This document shows positions 16,425 through 24,910 of a stretch of DNA of 35,979 nt, one piece after another (the stretch's first letter is position 1; every line of letters starts with the position of its first letter). The position numbers and the translations under genes are program-made. Under the pieces are notes generated by a model, which did no database searches, was not told the DNA's origin, and worked only from the letters and a program-made list of their open reading frames with translations. The DNA is taken from contig CALWSN010000109.1 of assembly GCA_944384215.1 (NCBI GenBank), positions 1 through 35,979 of the forward strand, written 5' to 3'. The stretch is from an uncultured Clostridia bacterium. GTDB taxonomy: Bacteria > Bacillota > Clostridia > Lachnospirales > CAG-274.

Positions 16425-17588
16425 ATGTTAAATTTTGAATTTTATAATCCAGCTAAAATTATTTTTGGTAAAGGAACAGAAGAAAATGTAGGTAAGCAAA
16501 GTGCAAACTTTGGTAAAAATATTCTTTTACATTATGGTGGAGGCTCTATTAAAAAAAATGGGGTATACGATAAAGTTATAAAATCTTTAAAAGAACAAAA
16601 CTTAAATATTTTTGAACTAGGTGATGTAAAACCTAACCCAAGATTATCTCTTGTTAGAGAAGGTATAAAAATTTGTAAAGAGAAAAATATAGATTTTATA
16701 TTAGCAGTAGGTGGAGGTAGTGTTATAGATTCTGCTAAAGCTATATCCATAGGGGCTAAATACGAAGGCGATGTTTGGGACTTTTTTATAAAAGGCACAG
16801 TGGCAAAAGATGCAATACCTTTAGGAGTTGTTCTTACTATACCAGCTGCAGGCTCAGAAAGCTCTACAAGCACAGTTATAACAAATGATGAGGATAATAA
16901 CTATAAAAGAGGTATGCAATCTTTAGAATATATACCTAAATTTGCTATTTTAAACCCAGAATTTTGCTATTCTTTACCAAAATATCAAATAGCGTGTGGT
17001 TGTTGTGACATATTAGCACATTTAATGGAAAGATATTTTACACAAGTAGAAAATGTTGAGCTTAGTGATAGACTTATAGAAGGGGCAGTTAAAACTATTA
17101 TAAATAATGCAAAAATAGCTTATAATGATAATACAAACTATGATGCTTGGGCAGAAATAATGTGGACAGGAACAATAGCACATAATAATTTGCTTAATAT
17201 GGGAAGAATAGGGGATTGGGCAAGCCATCAAATAGCACACGAGTTAAGTGGTATTTATGACTTAACTCACGGAGCAGCACTTTCTATTGTTATGCCTGCT
17301 TGGATGAAATATGTTTATAAAGATAATATAGATAAATTTTATCAGTTTGCTACAAGAGTTTTTCATATAATAGATGAAGATAAAGAAAAAGCAGTTTTAA
17401 AAATGATAGAAACATTAGAAAAATGGTATAAAGAGCTAGATTTACCTATTAAGCTATCAGATGCTAACATAGAGCCAATAAGATTTGAAGAAATGGCAGA
17501 AAGAGCATTTTTAAATAAAGACGTAATAGGAAACTTTAAAAAACTTTATAAAGAAGATTTAATTAAAATTTATAATCTTTGTGTATAA
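16425..17588 (+). CDS. Iron-containing alcohol dehydrogenase, butanol dehydrogenase (BdhA/YugJ) type
   Basis: A 387-residue group III alcohol dehydrogenase reduces aldehydes such as butyraldehyde to alcohols with NAD(P)H. The nucleotide-binding motif AVGGGSVIDSAKAI lies at residues 94-107. The Fe ligands are D195 and H199 in CCDILAHLMERYF, H268 in WASHQIAHELSG and H282 in DLTHGAALSIV. The opening FEFYNPAKIIFGKG and the PAAGSES segment fit the butanol dehydrogenase subgroup. It lies 18 bases after truA with RBS AGGAGTG. The gene suggests a fermentative metabolism. Confidence 0.92.
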   Translation: MLNFEFYNPAKIIFGKGTEENVGKQSANFGKNILLHYGGGSIKKNGVYDKVIKSLKEQNLNIFELGDVKPNPRLSLVREGIKICKEKNIDFILAVGGGSVIDSAKAISIGAKYEGDVWDFFIKGTVAKDAIPLGVVLTIPAAGSESSTSTVITNDEDNNYKRGMQSLEYIPKFAILNPEFCYSLPKYQIACGCCDILAHLMERYFTQVENVELSDRLIEGAVKTIINNAKIAYNDNTNYDAWAEIMWTGTIAHNNLLNMGRIGDWASHQIAHELSGIYDLTHGAALSIVMPAWMKYVYKDNIDKFYQFATRVFHIIDEDKEKAVLKMIETLEKWYKELDLPIKLSDANIEPIRFEEMAERAFLNKDVIGNFKKLYKEDLIKIYNLCV

Positions 17589-17658
17589 ATAATATAGACT
17601 AGCACTAAATATACTTTTATTGCATATAATTTTATATATAAACTTGGAGGAATAATTT

Positions 17659-18165
17659 ATGCAATATAGTATAAAGGACTTTTTTGTTAATAATAATTAC
17701 ACTATAAAAAATACAGAAAATATTGAACAACCAGAAAATAATATGAATATGGGGCAAGAAGAATCTATGCCTCAACCTAGGGTTGATAACAGTGAAGACT
17801 CAGGATATATGAAAGAACGTGAAATGGAGCTTATGAGAAAATCTTATTCAGAGATAAACACTTTTTTATATCCATTTGTTGTAGAAGTTTTAGATGAATT
17901 TGAGTTTATAGGTAGCCCTATTTATGGTGTTAGTGGTATAGATAGAGAAACTATATCTCAAATGGTAGATAGAGTTATAAATTTAGCAGAAGAAACTTTA
18001 GACCAAATTGGTGAGGCTAAAAATGAAAGAACAGGAAATTATCTTAGAGAATGGGATAGATGGGGATTATTAAGGTCAGTAGTAGAAAGTTTATTATTAA
18101 ATGATATTTTTGCTATAAGACGTCCAAATTATTTTAAAAATTATGCTCCAAATATATTAAAATAG
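17659..18165 (+). CDS. Acidic protein of unknown function, 168 aa
   Basis: The ORF starts at ATG behind TTGGAGGA. The N-terminal 55 residues are disordered-looking and rich in Asn, Gln, Glu and Met. A charged helical part follows (YMKEREMELMRKSYSEIN), then LYPFVVEVLDEFEFIGSPIY and REWDRWGLLRSVVESLLLNDIF. It has no signal peptide or membrane segment. The YPFVVEVLDE-FEF-GSPIY pattern recalls small clostridial proteins of unknown function, some thought to be sporulation-related, but I cannot assign a family. It stands between two alcohol dehydrogenase genes and ends at a hairpin. Confidence 0.72.
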   Translation: MQYSIKDFFVNNNYTIKNTENIEQPENNMNMGQEESMPQPRVDNSEDSGYMKEREMELMRKSYSEINTFLYPFVVEVLDEFEFIGSPIYGVSGIDRETISQMVDRVINLAEETLDQIGEAKNERTGNYLREWDRWGLLRSVVESLLLNDIFAIRRPNYFKNYAPNILK

Positions 18166-18186
18166 TATTTTAAAATTATATTTTAA

Positions 18187-18211
18187 AGGGTGTAGGTTTT
18201 ATCTACACCCT
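18187..18211. terminator. Hairpin (GGGTGTAGA family)
   Basis: AGGGTGTAG and CTACACCCT pair perfectly around a 7-base loop. The downstream side is A-rich, so any U-tail is better on the minus strand. Confidence 0.5.
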
Positions 18212-18249
18212 AAAAATATAGATATTTATTTATAAAGAGGTGGATAAAA

Positions 18250-19341
18250 TTGCAAAAAATTATATTTTCTCCAAGCACTTACATACAAGGAAGAAATGAA
18301 ATAAATAATTTATCAAAATATATAATAAATCTTGATAAAAAACAAGCATATATTATAATTGATGAATTTATATATAATGCTTATAAATATAAAATTATTA
18401 AAAGCTTTGAAAATAGTAAAATAAAATATGATTTTGTAATATTTAATGGTGAATGTTGCCTTGAAGAAATAGACAAGCATAGAAAAGTTTTAAAAAATTA
18501 TGATATTATAGTTGGTATAGGTGGAGGTAAAGCATTAGATTTTGCAAAAGCTATATCATATTATGAAAATTATCCGGTTATTATTGTTCCAACGGTAGCA
18601 TCTACTGATGCACCTTGTAGCAGATTGTCTGCTATATATACAAAAGAAGGACAATTTTCACATTATTTAACTTTAAAAAATAGTCCCAATATAGTTGTTG
18701 TTGATGTAGATATTATTATGAAAGCTCCTATAAGATTTTTGATTGCTGGTATGGGTGATGCATTATCAACATATTATGAAGTAGAGGCTTGTTATAAGTC
18801 TAATAGTAAAGCTATAACAGGGGGATATGTTACAGAGCATATACTTATGCTATCAAAACTTTGCAGAGATACTATATTAAATGAAGGATATAAAGCTATT
18901 TTATCTATAAAAGATGGCATATGCACAAGTTCATTAGAAAAAATAATAGAAGCTAATATATATCTTAGTGGTATAGGTTTTGAAAATGGAGGCTTATCAG
19001 TAGCACACGCTATACATAATGGACTTACTATTTTAGAAGATAGTTATAAAAGCCTTCACGGAGAAAAAGTAGCTTTTGCAACTATTGTTCAATTAGTTTT
19101 AGAAAATAGAGATTTAGAAGAAATAAAAAATATTATTTTGTTTTGTAAACAAGTTGGACTACCTACTAATCTTGAAGAACTAGGTATTAATAATATATCG
19201 AATGAAGATATTAAAAATGTTGCAAAAATAAGCTGTGATTTAAAATATAGTGTAAAAAATCATTTTTTAGATATAAAAGAAGAAGATATATTTTCGGCTA
19301 TAATATTGGCTAATAGAATAAGTAAAGAAGTAATAAGTTAA
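18250..19341 (+). CDS. gldA: Glycerol dehydrogenase-type iron/zinc alcohol dehydrogenase
   Basis: A 363-residue enzyme starts at TTG after AGAGGTGG. It resembles GldA, which oxidises glycerol to dihydroxyacetone with NAD+. The nucleotide-binding motif is VGIGGGKALDFAKAI (88-102) and the STDAPCSRLSAIY segment is typical of GldA. The metal ligands are D170 in AGMGDALSTYYE, H253 in LSVAHAIHNGLT and H270 in SLHGEKVAF. Close relatives reduce other 2-hydroxy/keto compounds, so the physiological substrate is inferred. The last codons form one arm of a 25-bp perfect inverted repeat. Confidence 0.9.
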   Translation: MQKIIFSPSTYIQGRNEINNLSKYIINLDKKQAYIIIDEFIYNAYKYKIIKSFENSKIKYDFVIFNGECCLEEIDKHRKVLKNYDIIVGIGGGKALDFAKAISYYENYPVIIVPTVASTDAPCSRLSAIYTKEGQFSHYLTLKNSPNIVVVDVDIIMKAPIRFLIAGMGDALSTYYEVEACYKSNSKAITGGYVTEHILMLSKLCRDTILNEGYKAILSIKDGICTSSLEKIIEANIYLSGIGFENGGLSVAHAIHNGLTILEDSYKSLHGEKVAFATIVQLVLENRDLEEIKNIILFCKQVGLPTNLEELGINNISNEDIKNVAKISCDLKYSVKNHFLDIKEEDIFSAIILANRISKEVIS

Positions 19342-19366
19342 TTATTACTTCTTTACTTATTCTATT
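19312..19366 (+). terminator. 25-bp perfect inverted repeat overlapping the gldA 3' end
   Basis: 19312-19336 pairs perfectly with 19342-19366 around a 5-base loop. The left arm is the last nine codons of gldA. The downstream tail (TAAATATTAC) is poor in T, so this may stabilise the mRNA 3' end as well as terminate. From here to 19590 no gene or clear signal is seen, only AT-rich sequence. Confidence 0.6.
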
Positions 19367-19590
19367 AAATATTACAATAATGGTATGATAAATATTAATG
19401 ATTAGTAGTTTAAAAGTATATTTTATATTATATTAAATATATAAAAATTTTATAAAATAAGTATTAAACCATATGTTTAATAGTGTTAATAAAAAATATT
19501 ATAAATTTACAAAATAGGGTAAAATATATTTAAGAATAAGTATACAAAGATTAAAAAGATTTATAAATAAAAATTATAATATTTAAATAA

Positions 19591-19618
19591 AAAAGGTATC
19601 TTATTTAAGATACCTTTT
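19591..19618 (-). terminator. Terminator of the tRNA operon
   Basis: AAAAGGTATCTTA pairs with TAAGATACCTTTT. Read on the minus strand it is followed by a T-run (19585-19595). It lies 18 bases past the last tRNA. Confidence 0.8.
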
Positions 19619-19635
19619 AGAGATTATGAAAGAAA

Positions 19636-19706
19636 AGCGGGTGATGGGAATCGAACCCACGCATTCAGCTTGGAAGGCTGACATTCTACCATTGAATCAC
19701 ACCCGC
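19636..19706 (-). tRNA. tRNA-Gly (anticodon UCC), copy 2
   Basis: A 71-base cloverleaf on the minus strand has acceptor stem GCGGGTG/CACCCGC, D-arm CAATGGTAGAATG, anticodon loop CTTCCAA (TCC) and T-arm GGGTTCGATTCCC. The discriminator is U and CCA is not encoded. It is identical to 19803-19873. Confidence 0.95.
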
Positions 19707-19712
19707 AAGTAA

Positions 19713-19784
19713 AGCGCGAGACGGGATTCGAACCCGCGACCCTCGCCTTGGCAAGGCGATGCTCTACCACTGAGCCACTCGCGC
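19713..19784 (-). tRNA. tRNA-Gly (anticodon GCC)
   Basis: A 72-base cloverleaf on the minus strand has acceptor GCGCGAG/CTCGCGC, anticodon loop TTGCCAA (GCC) and T-arm CGGGTTCGAATCCCG. CCA is not encoded. It lies between the two identical UCC tRNAs. Confidence 0.95.
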
Positions 19785-19802
19785 AAATAAAATTAAGATA
19801 AG

Positions 19803-19873
19803 AGCGGGTGATGGGAATCGAACCCACGCATTCAGCTTGGAAGGCTGACATTCTACCATTGAATCACACCCGC
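19803..19873 (-). tRNA. tRNA-Gly (anticodon UCC), copy 1
   Basis: This is identical over all 71 bases to the copy at 19636-19706, with anticodon TCC and no encoded CCA. The two copies frame tRNA-Gly(GCC), which suggests a tandem duplication. Confidence 0.95.
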
Positions 19874-19878
19874 AAGTA

Positions 19879-19951
<73 letters not shown>

Positions 19952-19982
19952 TTATCACTTATCTGTCCTTAAGACAATAATT

Positions 19983-20011
19983 ATTATAATATACAATCTA
20001 AATATTGTCAA
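19983..20011 (-). promoter_or_regulatory. Perfect sigma-A promoter of the tRNA operon
   Basis: On the minus strand TTGACA (20006-20011) and TATAAT (19983-19988) have exactly 17 bases between them, about 30 bases before tRNA-Phe. Confidence 0.88.
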
Positions 20012-20082
20012 TACATATTTTAAAATTTTTTAAAAAATTTTTATATTTTTATATTTATAAAATAAACTATGTAAAAGTATAA

Positions 20083-20113
20083 AAATAAAGACTATAAAAT
20101 ATAGTCTTTATTT
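20083..20113 (-). terminator. Terminator of purH
   Basis: AAATAAAGACTATA pairs with TATAGTCTTTATTT around AAA. On the minus strand it is followed by TTTTTATAC. It lies about 50 bases past the purH stop. Confidence 0.75.
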
Positions 20114-20166
20114 AAAGTATAAAATGTATAAAAATGTAAAACCTATAATAATAAAATAAATTGTTA

Positions 20167-21720
20167 TTAATGTCTAAAATGTCTAATATTTGTAAATACC
20201 ATTGCTATGTTATGTTCATCACAAAGTTTTATAGAATCTTCATCTCTTATAGAGCCACCAGGTTGAATTATAGCAGTAACACCATTTTTAATAGCTTCTC
20301 TTACACAATCATCAAAAGGGAAGAAAGCATCAGATGCTAAAACACTACCTTTTACAGCATCTTGATTTATCATTTCTTGACCGTGCTCAATAGCTTGTTT
20401 TGTAGCCCAAATTCTATTTACTTGACCATTACCAATACCGATAGATTGTTTGTTTTTACCTAGTGCTATACCATTAGATTTAGCATATTTTACTATTTTC
20501 CAAGTAAATATTAAATCTTCCATTTCTTTAGCAGTAGGTTGTCTTTTAGTTACAACTTTTAAATTTTCTTCATCTAAAAGACGATTATTAATATCTTGTA
20601 CTAATATACCACCAGAAACCTTTTTAATATCAAAAGCAGAATTAGGTTGTTTTTTATCTATATTATCAAGAGTTAGTAAACGTATATTAGGTTTTTTAGT
20701 TAAAATATTTAAAGCTTCTTTAGTAAAACTAGGAGCTAAAACAACTTCTAAAAAGATTTTGCTCATTTCTTCGGCTGTTTTTTCATCTATTTCTCTATTT
20801 GATACTACAATACCACCAAAGATAGAAGTAGGGTCAGCATTATAGGCTTTCATATAAGCATCATATATATTGTCATCACTTCCAACACCACAAGGATTAG
20901 AATGTTTACAAGCAACAATAGTAGGTTCATCAAATTCTTTTAAAAGTTCTAAAGCACCATTTGTATCATTTACGTTATTAAATGACATTTCTTTTCCGTG
21001 AAGTTGTTTAAAATTTGTAAGCATACCATTATTATGTCCAATTTCTTTATAAAAGCAAGCCATTTGATGAGGGTTTTCACCATATCTCATACCTTGAACT
21101 TTTTCAAAAGTCATAGTAATAATATCATCATATTTAGGTAAATTAGCTTTTTCTTTCATATAATTAGCTATAAGGGTATCATAATGAGCAGTATGAGCAA
21201 AAACCTTTGCAGATAAATAAAAATTAGTTTCTTTAGATACTTTACCATTATTTTTAAGCTCTTCTAAAATTTTATTATAATCTTCACAAGATGTTATAAC
21301 AGAAACATCTTGATAATTTTTAGCAGCAGCTCTAAGCATAGTTGGGCCACCAATATCAATATTTTCTATTGCCTCTTCTAAGCTAACATTTTCTTTTAAA
21401 ATAGTTTCTTTAAAAGGATATAAATTAACAACAACAATATCAATAAGAGAAACATTTAATTGTTCTATTTGTTTCATATGCTCTTTATTATCTCTAATAG
21501 CTAATATACCTGCATGTATGTTAGGGTGTAGTGTTTTTACCCTGCCATCTAAACATTCAGGAAAACCAGTAACATCAGATATATTTACAACATTTATGCC
21601 ATTTTCTTTAAGCAAGCTATATGTACCACCTGTTGAAATAATTTCAATGTTTAAATTTTCTAATTGTTTTGCAAAATCTACAATTCCTGTTTTGTCAGAT
21701 ACACTAATTAATGCTTTCAT
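20167..21720 (-). CDS. purH: Bifunctional AICAR formyltransferase/IMP cyclohydrolase PurH
   Basis: A 517-residue enzyme makes the last two steps of IMP synthesis: AICAR to FAICAR with 10-formyl-THF, then ring closure. The N-terminal MGS-like cyclohydrolase domain has [32 protein letters not shown] and [14 protein letters not shown]. The C-terminal transformylase has [35 protein letters not shown] and [13 protein letters not shown]. The length is normal. It stands alone on the minus strand, away from other pur genes, under a ZTP riboswitch. ZTP accumulates when 10-formyl-THF limits exactly this enzyme, so the regulation fits the reaction. Confidence 0.97.
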   Translation of the reverse strand: MKALISVSDKTGIVDFAKQLENLNIEIISTGGTYSLLKENGINVVNISDVTGFPECLDGRVKTLHPNIHAGILAIRDNKEHMKQIEQLNVSLIDIVVVNLYPFKETILKENVSLEEAIENIDIGGPTMLRAAAKNYQDVSVITSCEDYNKILEELKNNGKVSKETNFYLSAKVFAHTAHYDTLIANYMKEKANLPKYDDIITMTFEKVQGMRYGENPHQMACFYKEIGHNNGMLTNFKQLHGKEMSFNNVNDTNGALELLKEFDEPTIVACKHSNPCGVGSDDNIYDAYMKAYNADPTSIFGGIVVSNREIDEKTAEEMSKIFLEVVLAPSFTKEALNILTKKPNIRLLTLDNIDKKQPNSAFDIKKVSGGILVQDINNRLLDEENLKVVTKRQPTAKEMEDLIFTWKIVKYAKSNGIALGKNKQSIGIGNGQVNRIWATKQAIEHGQEMINQDAVKGSVLASDAFFPFDDCVREAIKNGVTAIIQPGGSIRDEDSIKLCDEHNIAMVFTNIRHFRH

Positions 21721-21757
21721 AATTTAGATAAAACTCCTTTTTATAAATTTGTAAATA

Positions 21758-21857
21758 AAAAAGCCCACCTGTGCAATTAAAAAAATTACCCAGACGGACG
21801 ATTAATAAATTTTGTACTCCCTTGTGTTAATTCACATACCGCCAGTTGTACAAAATA
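21758..21857 (-). promoter_or_regulatory. ZTP (pfl) riboswitch with overlapping transcription terminator, upstream of purH
   Basis: On the minus strand an 8-bp helix TTTTGTAC/GTACAAAA (21848-21855 with 21810-21817) encloses ACTGGCGGTATGTG and CACAAGGGAG. It is followed by CCGTCTGGGT (21787-21796). These are the conserved parts of the ZTP/pfl aptamer. CCGTCTGGGTAATT can also pair with AATTGCACAGGTGGGC (21763-21778), which is followed by a T-run (21757-21762), forming an intrinsic terminator. Binding of ZTP/ZMP would keep the 3' aptamer domain out of the terminator and turn purH on. Confidence 0.9.
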
Positions 21858-21884
21858 TTTTATTTAATTTTATAATACATTATA

Positions 21885-21913
21885 ATAATAACATTAAAAA
21901 GCTATATTGTCAA
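21885..21913 (-). promoter_or_regulatory. Promoter of the riboswitch-purH transcript
   Basis: On the minus strand TTGACA (21908-21913) and TATTAT (21885-21890) have a 17-base spacer. The start would be near 21877, about 20 bases before the aptamer. Confidence 0.75.
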
Positions 21914-21957
21914 TACATTTTAAAATTATACATTTAGAATTGATTATATAATACAAC

Positions 21958-21986
21958 TTGACAAAAGTTACAAAATATAGTATTAT
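21958..21986 (+). promoter_or_regulatory. Promoter of the PTS permease gene
   Basis: TTGACA (21958-21963) and TATTAT (21981-21986) have a 17-base spacer, divergent from the purH promoter. The leader is about 100 bases; no antiterminator hairpin was recognised in it. Confidence 0.72.
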
Positions 21987-22096
21987 TAACTTCTAATTAT
22001 AATAACATTTTATATTATATACAAGGGAATATATATATAATATTTGTGTATTTTGTTTAATATTTAATAATTTTATCAATAAAGGGGTGTTTGTTT

Positions 22097-23698
22097 ATGA
22101 AAGATAAAATTTTTGCAGTCTTACAGCGTATTGGTAGGTCTTTTATGCTCCCTATTGCCATTTTACCAGTAGCTGGGTTATTTTTAGGTATAGGTGGTTC
22201 ATTTACTAATGAAACTATGCTTGAAACATATAAGCTTACTAGTATTATGGGACCAGGCACTATTTTAAATGACTTTTTCGCAATTTTAAATAGTGCAGGG
22301 AGTGTTGTTTTTGATAACTTGCCAATTATATTTGCTATGGGTGTAGCCATAGGTATGGCAAAAGCAGAAAAAGAAGTCGCAGCTTTATCGGGTGCTATTG
22401 CCTTCTTTATAATGCATTCTTCTATTAGTGCATTAATTAGAATAAACGGCGGTACAGAGCAGATGTTAGCAGGTTCTACTACATCTGTTTTAGGCATTAC
22501 ATCTTTACAAATGGGTGTTTTTGGAGGTATTATAGTTGGGCTTGGTGTTGCAGCATTACACAATAGGTTTTATAAAATAGAGTTACCTCAGGTTTTATCA
22601 TTTTTTGGTGGGACAAGATTTGTACCAATAATAAGTGCTATTGTATATCTTTTTGTAGGTATTTTAATGTTTTTTATATGGCCAACTGTGCAATTAGGTA
22701 TAAATAAAGTAGGTGCTTTAGTTATTAGCTCTGGATACGCAGGAACATTTGTTTATGGTTTTATGGAAAGAGCATTAATTCCTTTTGGGTTACATCACGT
22801 TTTTTATTTACCATTTTGGCAAACTGCTGTTGGTGGAACTGCTATGGTAAATGGTGTTTTAGTAGAAGGTGCTCAAAACATTTTCTTTGCTGAGCTTGCA
22901 ACTCCTGGCATAGAACATTTTAATACAGAAGCTACAAGATTTATGGCAGGTAAATTTCCACTTATGATATTTGGTTTACCTGGAGCAGCATTAGCAATGT
23001 ATAAATGTGCAAAACCAGAAAAGAGAAAAGTTGTGGCAAGTTTATTAGTATCAGCAGCTTTAACATCTATGTTAACAGGTATAACAGAGCCTTTAGAATT
23101 TACATTTTTATTTGTTGCACCTATATTATACGTAATACATTGTATATTTGCAGGGCTTGCATATATGTTTATGCATATATTCAAAGTAGGTGTTGGTATG
23201 ACATTCTCTGGTGGACTTATAGATATGACGTTATTTGGTATATTACAAGGTAATGCTAAAACTAATTGGATAAATATAGTTTTTGTTGGTATAGTATACT
23301 TTATAGTGTATTATTTCTTATTCTCTTTCCTTATTAAGAAGTTTAACTTTAAAACTCCGGGTAGAGAAGATGAAGATGTAGAGGTAAAATTATATACAAG
23401 AGCAGATGTAAATGCTAAGAAAGATAATAAAACAGGTGAAAATAATGGTGTAGAAAAAGATGAATTTTCTGCTTTAATACTAGAAGGTCTTGGTGGCAAA
23501 GATAATTTAAGTGATGTAGATTGTTGTGCTACAAGACTTCGTGTAACTGTAAAAGATGCAGATAAAGTAAATGAGGCTATATTAAAATCTACTGGTGCAT
23601 CTGGAGTTATTAAAAAAGGACAAGGTATACAAGTAATATATGGCCCTAGAGTTTCAGTTATAAAATCAAATTTAGAAACATATATTAATAGCTTATAA
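22097..23698 (+). CDS. PTS glucose/N-acetylglucosamine-type permease, EIICB
   Basis: A 533-residue membrane permease takes up and phosphorylates a hexose. The EIIC domain (about 1-400) has many hydrophobic helices with RIGRSFMLPIAILPVAGLFL, FAMGVAIGMAK, and the sugar-site loop FGLHHVFYLPFWQT with GITEPLEF. A linker leads to the EIIB domain (about 450-533), where the phosphorylated cysteine is in VDCCATRLRVTV. No EIIA domain is fused, so an external EIIA is needed. The glucose/maltose/GlcNAc superfamily is clear, but the sugar is not. The start chosen is ATG 22097, 8 bases after AAAGGGG; TTG 22091 is too close to it. The LacI regulator downstream may control it. Confidence 0.9.
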   Translation: MKDKIFAVLQRIGRSFMLPIAILPVAGLFLGIGGSFTNETMLETYKLTSIMGPGTILNDFFAILNSAGSVVFDNLPIIFAMGVAIGMAKAEKEVAALSGAIAFFIMHSSISALIRINGGTEQMLAGSTTSVLGITSLQMGVFGGIIVGLGVAALHNRFYKIELPQVLSFFGGTRFVPIISAIVYLFVGILMFFIWPTVQLGINKVGALVISSGYAGTFVYGFMERALIPFGLHHVFYLPFWQTAVGGTAMVNGVLVEGAQNIFFAELATPGIEHFNTEATRFMAGKFPLMIFGLPGAALAMYKCAKPEKRKVVASLLVSAALTSMLTGITEPLEFTFLFVAPILYVIHCIFAGLAYMFMHIFKVGVGMTFSGGLIDMTLFGILQGNAKTNWINIVFVGIVYFIVYYFLFSFLIKKFNFKTPGREDEDVEVKLYTRADVNAKKDNKTGENNGVEKDEFSALILEGLGGKDNLSDVDCCATRLRVTVKDADKVNEAILKSTGASGVIKKGQGIQVIYGPRVSVIKSNLETYINSL

Positions 23699-23700
23699 TC

Positions 23701-23748
23701 AAAATGATAAAAAGTATAGAATCATATCTATACTTTTTATCATTTTTT
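23701..23748 (+). terminator. Intrinsic terminator, perfect 20-bp stem
   Basis: 23701-23720 pairs perfectly with 23727-23746 around a 6-base loop and ends in a T-run. It closes the PTS transcription unit. Confidence 0.85.
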
Positions 23749-23809
23749 AGCATATTTACTTAAAAAAATAAAAAAATAGTTAAATTTACAATAAATTTTA
23801 ATAAATATA

Positions 23810-23839
23810 TTGACTTTTTTTAGTTAAATTTGTTATAAT
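23810..23839 (+). promoter_or_regulatory. Promoter of the LacI-family gene
   Basis: TTGACT (23810-23815) and TATAAT (23834-23839) have an 18-base spacer, about 30 bases before the start codon. Confidence 0.7.
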
Positions 23840-23867
23840 TTAATTAGTTGTTAAAGGGGGGATATTT

Positions 23868-24869
23868 GTGAGCAAAAGTGTAAAAATGAAAGATATTGCA
23901 GATAAATTAGGTGTTAGTATAGTAACGGTTTCTAAGGCTTTATCTAATAAACAAGGTGTTAGTGAAGAATTAAGAGAAAAAATAAAAGAAATAGCAATAG
24001 AGCTAGGTTATAAATCTAGCATAAATAATACTAAAAATGAAAACTATAATTATAATATAGGCGTAATAGTTGCTCAAAAATATATGGATGCAGAAAATTC
24101 TTTTTATTTTACTATATATAATAATATAGTAAAACATTTGTCAGATTATAATTATTATGCATTATTAGAGGTTATAGATAAAAATAAAGAAATTGAAAAT
24201 AGCATTCCTAACATAATTTTAGATAAAAGAATAGATGGCATAATAATATTAGGTCAAATGGAAGAAACTTATACTAAAACTATATGTGAACAAGGTATAC
24301 CAACTATATTTTTAGATTTTTATGATAGACATTTTTTAGTAGATTCTGTAATAGGAGATAATATATATAGCTCTTATGCAATAACAAATTATCTTATAGA
24401 GCACGGACATATAGATATAGGATATGTAGGTAATATACATTCTAATAGAAGTATATTAGATAGATATTTAGGTTATTCTAAAGCATTATTAGAAAATGGA
24501 CTTGATATAAAGAAAGAATTTATAATAGCAGATAGAGATAATAATGGAGCATTTTATGAATTTAATTTACCAAATAAATTACCAACAGCTTTTGTTTGCA
24601 ATAGTGATAAAACAGCTTATTATTTTATAAGATATTTAAATAAGATAGGTATAAATGTTCCAGAAGATGTATCTATTGTAGGGTTTGATAATGATATACA
24701 CGCTAAAATATGCAACCCACCAATAACAACAGTTCAGATAGATATAAATAAAATGGCAAAAAAATGTGTATCAAATATTATTAAAAAAATAAAAAATACA
24801 GGAACAAAAGTAGATAATAGTATAATTGCAGGTAATATAGTAGAAAGACAATCAGTAAAAACAATATAA
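23868..24869 (+). CDS. LacI family transcriptional regulator
   Basis: A 333-residue repressor starts at GTG behind AAAGGGGGG. The DNA-binding HTH and hinge helix are at residues 6-60 (MKDIADKLGVSIVTVSKALS; SEELREKIKEIAIELGY). A periplasmic-binding-protein-like sensor domain follows (NIGVIVAQKY, IDGIIILGQM, VIGDNIYSSYAITNYLIEHG, VGFDNDIHAKICNPPITTV). It probably regulates sugar uptake; the preceding PTS gene is the natural target, but no matching operator was confirmed. The gene converges on the PEGA gene and shares a terminator with it. Confidence 0.92.
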   Translation: MSKSVKMKDIADKLGVSIVTVSKALSNKQGVSEELREKIKEIAIELGYKSSINNTKNENYNYNIGVIVAQKYMDAENSFYFTIYNNIVKHLSDYNYYALLEVIDKNKEIENSIPNIILDKRIDGIIILGQMEETYTKTICEQGIPTIFLDFYDRHFLVDSVIGDNIYSSYAITNYLIEHGHIDIGYVGNIHSNRSILDRYLGYSKALLENGLDIKKEFIIADRDNNGAFYEFNLPNKLPTAFVCNSDKTAYYFIRYLNKIGINVPEDVSIVGFDNDIHAKICNPPITTVQIDINKMAKKCVSNIIKKIKNTGTKVDNSIIAGNIVERQSVKTI

Positions 24870-24910
24870 AATAAGGCTAAAGATTTAATCTTTAGCCTTA
24901 TTTTATATTG
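24862..24910. terminator. Bidirectional terminator overlapping two convergent stop codons
   Basis: A perfect 23-bp stem (24862-24884 with 24888-24910) around TTA covers the stop codons of the lacI-type gene (24867-24869) and of the PEGA gene (24903-24905). A/T tails are present on both sides. Confidence 0.85.

Noticed and set aside
19624..19851. A 75-residue minus-strand ORF across the tRNA genes
   Set aside because: It is produced by translating tRNA-Gly sequence; the cloverleaves explain it fully.
22873..23253. Short ORFs in other frames inside the PTS gene
   Set aside because: They overlap a clear EIICB coding sequence, have no ribosome site, and look like translation shadows of an AT-rich gene.
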